Positions 23,311 to 35,678 of a stretch of DNA of 64,000 nucleotides are shown here, piece by piece. The DNA lies in contig NC_053389.1 in NCBI RefSeq assembly GCF_905171765.1, positions 215,828,624-215,892,623 of the forward strand, in the 5' to 3' direction. Under the pieces are notes generated by a model. That model made no database searches. It was not told the DNA's origin and worked only from the letters and a program-made list of their open reading frames with translations. The number at the start of each line of letters is the position of its first letter. Positions within the stretch are counted from its first letter, which is position 1. The translations under genes were made by a program, and so were the position numbers. The DNA is from Bufo bufo. Taxonomy: Eukaryota; Chordata; Amphibia; Anura; Bufonidae.

Positions 23311-24577
23311 CGCTCATTACATGTTTAGTATGTTCTGAGCAGCACATAACCGTTTTGGATCTGCTTTCAGTACTTTGTCTAGAACATGACCTCATTAATA
23401 AGGAATCCACAGGTTTCGCCTAGGCTCCAAGCTCCAACAAGTGCAGTCTTGCTCCTCACCTGTGTTGGCGCTGAACTGGACATTAGGAGTCTTCTGTGTA
23501 TGGGTCATGAGTAATTCCGTCTTTTGTCTGGTTACTGTGAAGAGCTTTGTCCGCTGGTGTGCGGTGACTGCAGACGTCATGATTCAACATGAGTATAGCA
23601 TGAATGGATGGTTTCATATTATGGCCACCTGAATGTAGCCTAAGGGCTCTGGAAAGTACCAGTAGATGAGGTTGGAGCTTCTTTAACATTTTTAAAGAAA
23701 ATTGCACTAAGAAATCCCAAATGGATACAAGTTTAAAGCTGTCCATAGTATTTGACAATCGGTGGTTTCAAAGTATGACTTCATCCTTACTGAATCTATT
23801 CTTAATAGTTCTCCTTCCTTTTACTTATTTTAGGGGCTCATCTAAGGGTTGTCCAGCATGGCTGCTTTCTTCTATAAATTGTGTGGTAGTGCTGCTCTAT
23901 CCCATTCACTTCGGTGAAGTCCAGCTACGGTACCAGAGAGCAGCCATCTTCTTCTCAAAGGGAGTGTGTCACCAGAAAGTGACCTATTGTTAAATCACGT
24001 TTTTAGATAAAATTTTCTTTTTAGAATTTTTTTTTATTTTTCCATGTCACTATCTATATAAAAAAATTTATATAATCCTGTAGTTCTCAAACTGTCCACT
24101 AAGCCTAAAATATGCTGAAGAGTTTATCCAAAACTATAAATGACCTCCCAGAGCGGCAGACCCATAGTGGTGATCATACCACTTCTGCGGTCACTTACAC
24201 TGCCCCCCCCTTCCTCTCAACGGGATGTCAATTTCAACACCGCAGAGAGATGAAGAGCCGGCCTTGGGGTTATGGAGACCGAACCCATCAGTGGGGACCA
24301 GGTAAGTATCACCACTGTGGGTCAGCTATGACTTTGGCTCATTTAGCTGCTCTCAAAAGACATAGACACTGGGACCCCATTGACTTCTTTGGGAGATTTT
24401 TCTAGGCATACTCTGTAACTACATCAGAGGTCAGGAGCATATGCTGTGATATCACCTATTGTAAAGCCTGTCTTATCTCTACAGAGGTGTTACTTGTCAT
24501 TGTAATTCTGCCTGTGGTGATAATGATGATGGCTACTGAAAAGTTACAGGAAATCATTAGGCTTAGTGGCCAGTGCA

Positions 24578-24633
<56 letters not shown>

Positions 24634-24670
24634 AAAATTTTAACAAAAAAGTTTAACATAAAAATGCTAT
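23311..24670. other. No gene seen
   Basis: It includes a TTAA-type phrase caaagggagtgtgtcaccag at about 23957 but no clear partner end. An 8-base C run and an AT microsatellite are also present. Confidence 0.45.
24582..24631. repeat. (TA)n microsatellite
   Basis: About 25 uninterrupted TA repeats. Confidence 0.95.
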
Positions 24671-25000
24671 TTAAAGGGAACCTGTCACCTGGATTTAGCG
24701 CATAGAACTGAGGACATGGGTTGCCAGATGGCCGCTAGCACATCCGCAATACCCAGTCCCCATAGCTCTGTGTGCTTCTATTGTGTAAAAAAACCTGATT
24801 TGATACATATGCAAATTAACCTTAGATGAGTCAGGGACAGGACTCATCTCAGGTTAATTTGCATATGTATCAAATCGTTTTTTTACACAATAAAAGCACA
24901 CAGAGCTATGGGGACTGGGTATTGCGGGTGTGCTAGCGGCCATCTGGCAACCCATGTCCTCAGCTCTATACACAAAATCCCGGTGACAGGTTCCCTTTAA
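24671..25000. mobile_element. Palindromic T2/Kolobok-type element with TTAA at both ends
   Basis: It runs from TTAAAGGGAACCTGTCACC to GGTGACAGGTTCCCTTTAA. The arms are near-perfect over about 150 bp, including gtccccatagctctgtgtgc and atttgcatatgtatcaaatc. A second copy is at 35276-35640. Confidence 0.9.
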
Positions 25001-25213
25001 GCAACAGGTCATTTTCTAATAACACATTCCTTTAAAGAACATGCAAGCCAGACCTGTGGTGACTGTCAATGAATCTGTTTGCGATTACCATGTAATTAAG
25101 TGCGCCCTGCTGAGATCTGAAGCCGGAGGAGCAGGGTATTTCCTGGAACTGCATTATGCTGAACAGTTCATTGTAACCATTTATCTCTACGACCCACACC
25201 GACCCGTCCTTAA

Positions 25214-25513
25214 GGTGGTACTACACTGCTCAATGGATGATGAGACCTCTATCGGCGCTCGTTTGCACCGGCCTGATTACACAGACCGACGCGAGCAGAA
25301 TGTGGGAGGAGCTGTTTGTTTCTCCCTTGTTATCGGCAGCTTATCCCTAATTACAGAGGGAGATGTGCTGCTGATAATCTGGCATCTTTCATCCTGATGA
25401 AAGACACCCAGGAGCGAGCAAACGAGCGGCTGCTCGCCAATTATCGCAAAAGAGTGTTCCTATGAAGACTTGTTCCCGATAATTTGCCGATAATCGTGCG
25501 GTCTAATAGGCCC
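25214..25513. mobile_element. Harbinger-like MITE
   Basis: It follows TAA and begins GGTGGTACTACACTGCTC. It ends cgtgcggtctaataggccc followed by TTTA. The interior is related to the elements at 12122 and 27771. Confidence 0.5.
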
Positions 25514-26479
25514 TTTAGAATCGAGGCAGTAATTCACTGAACATTGGACTTTGTGGTATGAACAGTTTACATGCCAGGGAGGTGTTGGCAGAGTATTGCT
25601 GTACCGCTACTTCTCGGGCATTGTACGGACATAGTATGAGTCTGGAAAGGAATTCATCTTTATTTATGTGCTGGGGAGGCAGCTGTGTGTTCCATTTCTG
25701 TGACATTTCTGCTGCCCACAGATGGTCCTCCATTAGCTTTAGTTAGTATGGGTGAGTAGAATTTTTGGAACGCAGAGCAACATGAACTTGGTGGCATTTG
25801 TCAGCTGATGTCCCCATGTCTGGAATCTACATCAGTCATATGTTGAGTATTTATGATTGGATTCTAAGGCAAACCCCAACCTAGTGGTGGTAACTGATCT
25901 TCTCTAGTGAAGTGAATGTTCATGGAACTCTAAAGATGCAGGGATGGGTGACATTCGGAAGCCTTTGGGAGCCAGACAGACTATGCCATCAGCCAGTTGA
26001 ATAGTTCTGGTTACCTGGAAGCCAAAGCCAGGATTACTGATGAGGCAAAGACTGTGGGAGGAACTTATCATGAGGGGAATATTTGAAGTTAGTTTTGATT
26101 GAGTCTGCCTTGGAATACTGACAAATTCATCAAATGTTGCATGTTTGATAAATTTGTCTCATTCTTAAAGGGGATGTGCAAGAAAGGGAGGGGGGGCGGG
26201 GGGATCTGTAACCGAAGGATTACTTACCAACTCCTTCTCCTCCAGGCCTGTGTGGCTCCGCTGGGCTTCCTAAAATGTCAACATCCAGTTTGACATCACC
26301 ACAGCCCATAACTGACCACGGAGGAGACCGGATAAGCAGTAAGTGCAAGGAGGCAGGCCAAAGCCACTCTGCACCTTTGCGCCTCCTGTTTCCTCTGACA
26401 GCCCCTCCCTCTCCTTGGACCTGTCGGTCAAGGAGGAGCGAGGGTACATTGGGGCTTTGGCCTGTCCTCTGTGCACTTA
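25514..26479. other. No gene seen
   Basis: Unassigned sequence with a G-rich patch at about 26185-26205. Confidence 0.45.
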
Positions 26480-27345
26480 AAAGGACCTGTCTCTTCTCCT
26501 GACATGTCTATTTTAGTAACTACTTGCATTCCCCATGTAATAGTTCTGGAGCATCTTTTGTTCTGACTCTTTTGTGCCATTCCTTTATTATTCCTGCTAG
26601 AAGTTATGAATGAATTGCTAGCAGTTTGCAGTGAAGATACAGCTTGGGCTACTTTCACACTACCGTTCAGAGCGGGTCTGTCTGATGTCTGCCCAGACGG
26701 ATCCGCTCATATAATGCAGACTTGGGATCCGTTCAGAACGGATCAGTCTGCATTATATTGTAGAAAAATTTCTAAGTCTGAAACTAGCTTCAGACGGATC
26801 CGTCCAGACTTTACATTGAAAGTCAATGGGGACGGATCCGTTTGAAGATTGAGCCATATAGTGTCAAATTCAAACGGATCCGTCCCCATTGACTTACATT
26901 GTAAGTCTGGACGGATACGCTTGCCTCCGCACGGCCAGGCGGACACCCGAACACTGCAAGGTGATGCTGAGCGGAGGCTGAACGCTGGCAGACTGATGCA
27001 TTCTGAGCGGATCCGCCTCCACTCAGAATGCATTAGGGCAGTACGGATGCGTTCGGGGCCGCTTGTGAGCCCCTTCAAACGGAGCTCACGAGCGGAGCCC
27101 CGAACGCTAGTGTGAAAGTAGCCTTAGGGGTTACCAGCTGAAGGTGTGACACTGGCAGCACTGATTGGATAGTCTCAGATTGTGCAGGGACCCCCAATTC
27201 ATTCATAACTTCTAGAAGGAGTAATAAAGGAAAGACACAACACCGTTATAAGAATAAATGTTCTAGACTTGTTATTACAAAGTGGATGGAAGTAATTTCT
27301 AGAACAGGCATGTTAGGAGAGGTTAGAGGTCCTCTTTATCTCCTC
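26480..27345. mobile_element. T2-like palindrome split by a Harbinger MITE
   Basis: The left half (aaaaggacctgtctcttctcctgacatgtc) and right half (gcatgttaggagaggttagaggtcctcttt) are inverted partners. cttctagaaggagtaataaa and tttattattcctgctagaag also pair. The MITE at 26647-27123 sits between the halves. Related sequence surrounds the element at 35276. Confidence 0.7.
26647..27123. mobile_element. Palindromic MITE, Harbinger type
   Basis: The ends GGCTACTTTCACACTACCG and CGCTAGTGTGAAAGTAGCC match the 3589 copy, with TTA on the right and TTG on the left. Inserted in the T2-like element above. Confidence 0.82.
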
Positions 27346-27364
27346 ATTTACATATGGATTAAAA

Positions 27365-27766
27365 ATGACCGTATGGCGTTTTCAATGTTTTGCGGGCTAT
27401 TTTTCCGTATGGCGTATACAGTAATTGCATAGGAAAAAATGGACATAAAATTTCCAATAAATGGTTCCGCAAAAATGGAATGGATACGGAAGACATATGG
27501 AGTACATTCTGTATGTGTGCCGTTATTTTTTTGCTGACCCATTGACTTGAATGGAGCCACGGAACATGATTTGTGGGCAATAATAGGACATGTTCTATTT
27601 TTGAACGAAACGGAAATACGGAAACGGAATGCACATGGAGACACTTCAGTTGCGTATTTTTTTTTTCCTGACCCATTGAAATGAATAGTTCAGTATAAGT
27701 AACGCATACTGAACTAAAAAAACGGCCAGTATACTGAACGCAAAAAACGTTTGTGTGCATGAGCCC
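27365..27766. mobile_element. Harbinger-like MITE, left end unclear
   Basis: The right end cgtttgtgtgcatgagccc is followed by TAA. The interior carries cgtatggcg, ccgcaaaaatggaa and tgacccattga modules, which are also found at 53143-53588. Confidence 0.6.
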
Positions 27767-27770
27767 TAAA

Positions 27771-28130
27771 GGTGAGTTTACACGGGCCGGCTGAGCAGCA
27801 GATTTTCGTGAAGGAAGCGTTCCCTCCTGACAGTCGGCCTCTTGCTCAGTGAGGGAGACATTTGCATGCAGCGATCTCCTTCACTGTATGATGATGAGGG
27901 ATGGCTATAGCAATCCCTTGTCCTCATACAGAATCATTACTTCTCTGCAGTAGGTCGCTGTTTAGACAACACGATCTGCTGCCCAGAAGCCATGATTAGT
28001 GGTGTCTGAATGAACGACAGGATCACCCAATGAACGAGCGTTTCGCTTGGCGGCACATTTACATGGCCAGATGATCTGGAACGGTTGTAACTCAATAATC
28101 TGCCCGATTCTCAGGCCATGCAAATGCACC
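27771..28130. mobile_element. Harbinger-like MITE
   Basis: It begins GGTGAGTTTACACGGGCCGG right after TAAA and ends catgcaaatgcacc followed by TTA (28131-28133). gaacgagcg and cgaacga-type pieces are inverted. Confidence 0.6.
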
Positions 28131-28143
28131 TTAAGGCAGCAGA

Positions 28144-28263
28144 TAGTGTTGAGAAAACTTCAGTATTCAAGTTCGGGGTACAAGGTTCTATCTGTGGTAG
28201 CGGAATCCATAACTGGATTCTTAGATAACCCGAACCTTTTATGCTGAAGTTCGCTCATCCCTA
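28144..28263. mobile_element. hAT-like MITE (120 bp) with perfect 8-bp target duplication
   Basis: It begins TAGTGTTGAGAAAACTTC and ends GAAGTTCGCTCATCCCTA. gcagcaga flanks it at 28136-28143 and 28264-28271. The termini match the larger elements at 31527 and 55141. Confidence 0.88.
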
Positions 28264-28508
28264 GCAGCAGAAAGGTATCATTACATTTAGATGATCTAGC
28301 CCTGCAAGGCATTGTTCAGACTGGTGAAAAGGTGACTACTGATCTACAAATCTTCTGTTTAATCATTTCTACCTTAGGCTGGGTGCACACTAGCAACTTC
28401 CACTGTTCTGGTCTGTTAGAGGAGCAGAACAATGAAAATATCAAGTGCCAGATTCATCCCATAACTGAACCAAATGGAGCTGAACTGACCCTATTGACTA
28501 TCCGTTTG

Positions 28509-28910
28509 CAGTGTCGGCCTGGGGTGCCTAGGGCCCACCAGTAAAATTTATTTTGGGGGCCCACCGAACGGATACATTCAAATATTACCTGCTCACACAG
28601 CAAGATGCTACCAGATGATTGAATATGGGGGGTCCCTGCAGCAACTTTGAGAAGGTAGGTCCTAGGGAGAAGAGGACACTGGTAGCTTTCCCTTATACCT
28701 AGAAGACATCTCGGCTCTGATCGCGTCTATAATAAACTGGTTTCTTTATGAATATCAAGTTTTTTTTATATGAACATAGGCTGGTTGAGGTGCTGCACAC
28801 TGAATATATGTATGTAGTGCACTAGATCTACTGTGTTATGTGCCTCTTGTGCAGGGGGTGGGAGACTAGGGGCTCACCGAGGGATTCACCTGTGGGCCAG
28901 TCCGAGCCTG
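28509..28910. mobile_element. hAT-like element with 8-bp duplication (7 of 8)
   Basis: It starts CAGTGTCGGCCTGGGGTGCC and ends ggccagtccgagcctg. It is flanked by tccgtttg (28501-28508) and tccgtttt (28911-28918). It shares ataggctggttgaggtgctg with the copy at 47219-47466. Confidence 0.8.
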
Positions 28911-31189
28911 TCCGTTTTTTTGCCAAAGTCTTGCATGCATTATTATTATTTTTTTTTTGTGCAATATGCAGTGGAGACCCGAACATTGCCTCCAACGCAT
29001 CACAAAATAACTGGATGCAGCTTCTATAGGGCTTGTCACCAGGCTGAATTTTGCCTCAAGCTGCCAATATGTGTGTTTATTTCAATAGGAAGAGGGTACT
29101 AAATCACTGCCAGCTGCCCGATTCCTCTTTCTCAGACATGCCGTAAGGAAGGGTTAGGCAATGCCGCCAAAATTGGCACTATGATAAGGACACATGTAAT
29201 TGACATTATTATTTTGGGGATCTACTTGTATTTCTGGTTTCTTGTCATCTTTTTTCCTTCTTTGCTTCAGTCAATATATATTTGTTAAATTCAGAAGCGA
29301 GGGGCATCTCTGGTGCTAATTGCTGCCTTTTTTCTCTGCTGATCTGTTCCATTCCTGAGGGTGGTAGAAGATAGATACAAGAGTTTTTATGAAAGGAGAT
29401 CTGTCTGGTTGCTGTCTCCAGCTGGTCACTCATTAGTAGACTGAGTTTGGAGACTTGATGAGTGAATGATTGTGGGTGGTGAATAATGTCTTTGACCGAA
29501 GATGTTCCTATCACTGTAGTCCCCGTCAGCCACCGCCAGCACACACAGCATGACTGCTTGTAGAATTGATGGCATGAGAAAAACAAGACGGTGGATTACA
29601 GCTATCTGTGTGATCTTCATTGATGGAGTATCAACACGTTGGCTAGACATGTCAAGAAGAAACAATAGTGGGCTTCTCAATTAGGAATAAAATCCACTTA
29701 CAATTTGGTAATCTTCTATAATCATTTTTTTAGCTGCAGGAACATGGTTCTTCACAATACATTATTCTCCTGTACTCTAGATGTATGTTATAACATGATC
29801 TGATCCATGTGCAAACTATGTTTAACTTTAGCTAACCTACTGCAATTTACCGGTTTGGCTAGTTTCGCATCTGAGTTTTTAAATCCGGTAGGCTGTTCCA
29901 GCAGGGGAACAGCCTCTGGATTTCACCGTATCCCACATAGCCAGATACTGGGGTTCACCGCCAGACCCATTGACTATAATAAGATCTGGCTGGTTTCCAA
30001 AATGAATGGCGGGTTTTGGCCAATGGATGCACTCTTGCCAGAAACTGGCCCCATCCCCTTCTCATTCCATTGTAGCCAATGGGGCCATGCACCGCCGGAT
30101 CCCCATCTGGATATGTCGGATACTGTCAACTCCAGCAGTAGTATATAGCTCCTGACCTAGACTGTGCTTCTCTATATGCTGCTGTTTGGGCTCTGTGCAC
30201 ATTGCTCTACTGTGTGTGTGCTATCCTTTGTGTGTAGCTATTATTGACTAACATTGCATTGAAAAGAATGACGTTACTTTGGTGTCAGTCCATATGATTT
30301 ACCAAGGTTTTCCTTTATATACCCATCCAGAACATTAAAAGAGATCTGCTTGTTGTGTCCACTTGAGGAGCAGTGTCCAGTAGGGTTGCAGCCATGTTGA
30401 ACCCCATCTATTTGTAGGCAGATATGATATTCTTTGGCTAAAACAAGATGTGACAATGCGTCCCACGGTGCCTTGTGGCCCTAGCTAGCTATGTTCAGAG
30501 ATGCTGAATATTTATGAAGTCCACATATGTTACATACAGAGGGCTGAAGTCCAATAATAGTATCTTCATGGTGGATCCAGACAACACTCCATGGCTGCCT
30601 CTAAATTATCCAGACTAAATCTGGTTATGAGAGGTTATAAATGGCATTTCACATTTCTTTGGTTCTTAGATTCTTGACTAATTACAACTGACTTTTTGTA
30701 GATTTATAGCCTCTAATTTGTGTTTATAATGATGCTACAATATAAAACCTAGAATGACTTCATACAATTAGTCCTCCTGGTAACTGCTGCTTCTTATGCT
30801 TAAATAAATGGAACTTTTTACTCTTGGCGGCAGAGCTTTATTGTATGTTCCCAGCTGTCATGCCAGAGGGAAATCCAAGGTTTTGTTCATACTTGCACAG
30901 ATTTCATCTGTTTAGTGGTTGGCTAAGGGAGTTTAATCATAATAAATATTTGTAAGAAATTCCTTTTTTGTGACTATCCTTTTAAAATATTGCACACAGT
31001 GGGCTGATATTTCCTATTTCTGTAGCTAACTTGTCAGCTTTTCTGTGTAGACTTAGACAGAGTTTACATAGGAAGAGGTTTTGATGACATTTGAATTGTA
31101 TTTCTGGATGTCAACACTATCAACCCGCCAGCTGTAAAAATGGCAAGTCAGAGAATCTCCAAAACAGTAGGACTTGTATCATGTTCCTG
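28911..31189. other. No gene seen; one Harbinger-like remnant
   Basis: At about 29860-30125 lie degenerate pieces (ccagacccattgactataat, gccaatggggccatgcaccg) like MITE interiors elsewhere. The remainder is unassigned AT-rich sequence with no credible exon. Confidence 0.45.
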
Positions 31190-31798
31190 GTTAATACCTA
31201 CCAAAGAGTTCCATGGAAGTGCAGCTAGTGAACCAGTGACCATCATGGGGACAGAGTTTATTGTGGCATATGGGGAGTAAAGACTAGCACCTCTGATTGG
31301 ATCTCACATAAGAGCTACTGTAAAACAGATTCCTAAAAATGGTAATGCTAGTTATGACAGAAGAGTGCCAGAACACACAGGGCATTGCAACATGCTGCAG
31401 ACCATGATAGTGGAAGAAGGTGGACTGGCTGAAACATATTTACATCATGTCTAGGAGGAAGTGTGATGCTCTGGGCAATGTTCTGCTGGGAACCTTGGGT
31501 TCTGGCATTCATGTGGATGTTATGACTAGTGATGGACGAACATCTGCCGGGGCGGTTCGCGAACGCGATCAAATGTTCGCGAACCGCAAGTTCGCAGCGG
31601 GTCTCATTCATTTTAATGGCAGGCGAACCTGAAAAACCTTCAGCTCTTATTTGCAGCCAAGAAATAATTACTAGAAGTGCACAAATAGTCCCACAACATG
31701 GACAGTGACATACCAGATGTATTATTCGAATTTGCGATCTCCATTCATTTTTGTTTTCAATGTGAAATATCGGCAATATAATTTTCGCGTACGCGCAT

Positions 31799-31857
31799 GC
31801 CCAAATGCACTATACAGTGCCCAAATGCACTATACAGTGCCCAAATGCACTATACAG
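31799..31857. repeat. Three tandem copies of a 20-bp unit
   Basis: cccaaatgcactatacagtg is repeated almost exactly three times. Confidence 0.95.
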
Positions 31858-31890
31858 GAAGTATATTGGTATATAACACCCCACTTCAAT

Positions 31891-31923
31891 CTTTTTTTTT
31901 TTTTTTTTTTTGGGGGGGGGGGG
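31891..31923. repeat. Poly-T followed by poly-G
   Basis: A run of about 22 T is directly joined to a run of about 11 G. Confidence 0.95.
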
Positions 31924-32129
31924 TAAATCACACCAGTAGAAATGATTTGTTCCAATAACGCTTGTCCCTCTATATACCTGCAGTATCGCAGCAGAACCGC
32001 ACACAACTGCCGCACAATACAAATGCACTATAATATACTTTGTACTATATATTATAACATTGTACAAGGAAGGCAATCCATTAGAATATACATGAAGATA
32101 AAACGTAACCTTTAATAATTTTACTATGA

Positions 32130-32406
32130 GGGTCCATTCACACGCCCGTAAGTCCGCAATGTGCATTCCGCAATTTGTGGACCGCACATCGCCGGCACTA
32201 TAATAGAAAGAGCCTAATCTTGTCTGCAATTGCGGACAAGAATAGGACATGTTCTATTTTTTTGCGGAAACGGAAGCACAGATGCGGAAGTGCGGATCCG
32301 CGGATGCAGACAGCACATTCCGGCCCCATTGAAAATGAATGGGTCTGCACCCGTTCCGCAAAATTGCTGAACGGATGCGGACCCATTTTGCGGACGTGTG
32401 AATGGA
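32130..32406. mobile_element. Palindromic Harbinger-like MITE
   Basis: The left end GGGTCCATTCACACGCCCG and the right side GGACGTGTGAATGGA are inverted, related to the elements at 2111 and 43925. The right tip is lost, so no duplication is seen. Confidence 0.7.
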
Positions 32407-33485
32407 AAAGATACCCCTCAAAATGAAAATAAATGAAATTATTAAAGTTAACCAAAAAGCATAGATGAGGTAGGCAATAACAGGTGCTCGGCGTCACTAA
32501 ATCAGGTGCTCGGTGGCACCAAATCAGAAACCATATGTCCTACCACAATCCGGGGGGTTCCAGTGCACATCGATGAATCCAGGAGGGAAAGCAAAAAAAA
32601 CATCTATCCCTGGGCTAGATGATGATGTGGTATTGAAGGACAGGGTGGGCAAAGAACTGTCCCTGATATTGCCCTACAGGGGGGTGCTATTCTGGCCCTG
32701 ATAGCCTAACCACAGACCACCCGCCGCCCTGATAAGTGCAACCCTGTCCGGAACTCTACCCTATATAAAAATGGCCCTAGTAAGCCCCTAAGCCCCTGAC
32801 TTCCAGGTGATCACTATATAGATCTATGTGTTTTTGACTCATTATAAGTATATCGCACCCCTCTGTGTATCACACCTATCGATAGCACCCCTATACCAGT
32901 CCTTTTGTGGCCCTATTAGCTAGCGTTTGGTGTCCCTACCAGCCTGTCCCTGCTCCACAAAGCAACCTCTCCCTACACTGGCAAAAGACTGAATGTAAAA
33001 TGGCGGCCAGATCAGGTTTATTCATAAGGTAGGGGGTATGTCTATGTGCTGAAATGTCTCAATTGGCTGTCCTGTACCACCTGATGGATGTGTCATGGGT
33101 CAAAGTTCTTCACAATGTAAAAGAATATGGCGGGCGCAAATTTCTCCATATGTTTGCATGTTCGGCGAATCGCGAACAAGCAAAGTTCGCCGCGAAACGA
33201 CCGCCGGGTGAACCGCAAGGCCATCTCTAGTTACGACACATAACCACTACCCAAACAATGTTGCAGACACAGGACACCACTTCATAACAGTGACATACCC
33301 TAATGGTGGTGGCCTTATTCAGCTGCTACCTTCCAAACATTGCTCAGGAATAATTTGAGGAACATGAGAGAGAATTCAAGGATATCACTAGGCCTTCTAA
33401 TACTTTTAAACTCAATCTGAACATCTGGGGGATGTGCTGAAAAAACAGGTGTCGTCCATGGAAGACCATACCGTAAAACTGGTAT

Positions 33486-33795
33486 TTAAAGGGGTTCTGA
33501 GAGAATTAAAAATGGGGGGGGGGGGGGGGGGGCGGAAAGCCCTAAAATGACTGTACATAATAGTAATATAAAAAGGCTTACACTAACCCCTTTCTCTAGC
33601 GCTGTTCTGTGCACCGCTGAGGACAGTGATTGGCTGCAGCGGTCACATGCCATTCAGCTACTCAGGCATGTTACTACTGCTGTTTGTATACAAACGGCGA
33701 CAGGATAACCGGATCAGCACTGTGGAGAACGGCGCTAGAGAAAAGAGACAAAGGGTTTTTGTTTTTTTCCGTTTTCTCTGATGGGCCCCCTTTAA
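33486..33795. mobile_element. T2-like element with TTAA at both ends
   Basis: It runs from TTAAAGGGGTTCTGAGAG to atgggccccctttaa, and includes a G run of about 18 bases near 33514-33531. Confidence 0.6.
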
Positions 33796-35050
33796 AGGAT
33801 GTGCTAATAATGTCATGGTGCCAGATATCACAGTAAACCATCAGAAGTCTTGTGGAGTCCATGCCTCAATGGGTCACAACTATTTTGGCAGCCCCCACAA
33901 TACTAGGCAGATGGTTTTAGTGTTCTGGCTGATGTTTCTTGGTCTTGGAGGATGACATTTTAGGCTTGTTTACAGTCAGACAGAAGCTTTTGTTCTGTGC
34001 CAAGGCAAGAAAAAATGTATGCCTGGTGGGCTGCGTTAGACTTTGATGCTCTGCTTGCTCACATTGTCATTTAACACATTTCACTAGAAGATCTCGGTGT
34101 CTGGAATGGTTACAACAATGCTGTGGGAGGGGGATACTATTTGGATCATAATTCCTCTTTGTCTCTCTTACTATGTTAATTTTGTACTGGAATCCTGCTG
34201 TATTCTGTTTCAAAGGAGAGTTTAGACGGCCAGAACGGAGCACTCCAGCTGGTGTGGAGCTTAGACCTGCTGGACCCACTTATCAAATGTCTTCTAACTC
34301 CACCAAGCCAAGAAGATGCTGAAGCTTTCAACTCGGGCTGCTCATCCTCCATTGAATCAACTTTCTTATGACTAATGTGAAGGCGTTATGGAAGAGCAAT
34401 TATAAGCTTAAGATTTCCCCTAATGCATAAAGCTGCCATACACATCGGATGGCTATTGGTGGGAGCGCTCATCCAGTCAATGGCTAGCTCTTCTGACACA
34501 TTCAGCCATAGGAAGAGGGGAGTAAGCCGCTGCCACACTTCTGTCCCAAGAACAAAAGGATTGGGCAAGTTGAAATCCAACAGCCCAATTATTTTCTCCA
34601 TCAGGGATGAGTCACGAGGCCTCCATACACATCAAATGGTCAACCGGACCCACTGACATCTAATGTGTATGGTCTGCAGATCTCATCTACCTTGAGTAGT
34701 TTGACAATCCACTGTACGTGGCTTCTGCCAGACCATCTCCAGGATCAGACAGGTTTAGTTTTTTGGTGGCATATACTAATTTTTGCTTGCTTTGTCAGGC
34801 CCTAATTTCCTGAGAACAGGTCTGTTTCAGTCCAGTTCGCAATCAACGCTTCATGACGTGTCTGGTTAATGGGTCATGAAACATTGCTGAGTTAAAACTA
34901 CTGTAGACCTTGAAAGAATATGCATGTTCATCCAAGCTGAGTGTGCATGTTAATGGGGGTGTTTGGGGTCAAGATTTGGTGGCTGAACAAACCTTTCCCT
35001 TAATATCTATGGCCAGTTTAAGTCTTTTAACGTGAAGTCTTTTGAGATTA
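33796..35050. other. No gene seen
   Basis: Unassigned sequence. The open frames at 34386-34656 have no recognisable protein. Confidence 0.45.
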
Positions 35051-35678
35051 TTTTCAGCTATCTTGGTCAGTAATTGCCACCCCTCCTGCTTTGTCTCCAG
35101 GCGCTTGCTGGACTGCCAGCAGGGCAAGCAGTCTCCTGGAACCATTTAGGGGGGGCAGTCACTGCCTACCAGATAAAACACTTGATGAAGGTGACCCCCC
35201 TAAGGCGTGGGGAGTGGCACAACATTCATAAGAATGGATGCTCCAGAATTATTACATGGGGAATACAAGTAGTTATTAAAGGGAACCTGTCACCGGAATT
35301 TTGTGTATAGAGCTGAGGACATGGGCTGCTAGTTGGCCACTAGCACATCCGCAATACCCAGTCCCCATAGCTCTGTGTGCTTTTATTGTGGGGAGAAAAC
35401 GATTTGATACATATGCAAATTAACCTGAGATGAGTCAGAGCTTGAAAGTATGACTCTTCTCTGGTCACATAAGTAAGATATGACTCTTTTATGTTAATTT
35501 GCATATGTATCAAATCGTTTTTTTACACAATAAAAGCACACAGAGCTATGGGGACTGGGGACTGCGGATGTGCTAATGGCCATCTAGCAACCCATGTCCT
35601 CAGCTCTATACCCAAAATCCCGGTGACAGGTTCCCTTTAAGACCGATATGTCAGGAGAGGAGACGGGTCCCCTTTAAA
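35051..35678. mobile_element. T2-like element interrupted by a second T2 element
   Basis: The right tip tcaggagaggagacgggtcc followed by cctttaa and the left part (ggatgctccagaattattacatgg) belong to the family at 26480-27345. The element at 35276-35640 was inserted into its TTAA. Confidence 0.6.
35276..35640. mobile_element. Palindromic T2/Kolobok-type element with TTAA at both ends
   Basis: TTAAAGGGAACCTGTCACCGG at the left mirrors CCGGTGACAGGTTCCCTTTAA at the right. It is a close copy of 24671-25000 with a different centre. Confidence 0.9.

Larger units (their letters stand above)
31527..33229. mobile_element. hAT-like element (1.7 kb) with 8-bp duplication (7 of 8)
   Basis: It starts TAGTGATGGACGAACATC and ends GGCCATCTCTA. 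The flanks are gttatgac (31519-31526) and gttacgac (33230-33237). The subterminal parts contain gttcgcgaac and ttcggcgaatcgcgaac. It has no transposase gene and carries the tandem repeat, homopolymers and MITE listed next. Confidence 0.8.
31190..33480 (+). pseudogene. Degraded Tc1/mariner transposase, split by a hAT-like element
   Basis: Before the insertion the + strand encodes GSVMLWAMFCWE (about 31454-31489), the Tc1/mariner catalytic-core block. After it (from about 33234) it encodes THNHYPNNVADTGHH and YPNGGGLIQ, which resemble the segment leading to the second catalytic aspartate. Frameshifts and stops occur throughout, so it is dead. The 1.7-kb element at 31527-33229 separates the two parts. 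The outer borders of the transposon were not resolved. Confidence 0.65.

Noticed and set aside
25041..25397. 118-codon + strand open frame
   Set aside because: It overlaps the Harbinger-like element at 25214 and shows no family match.
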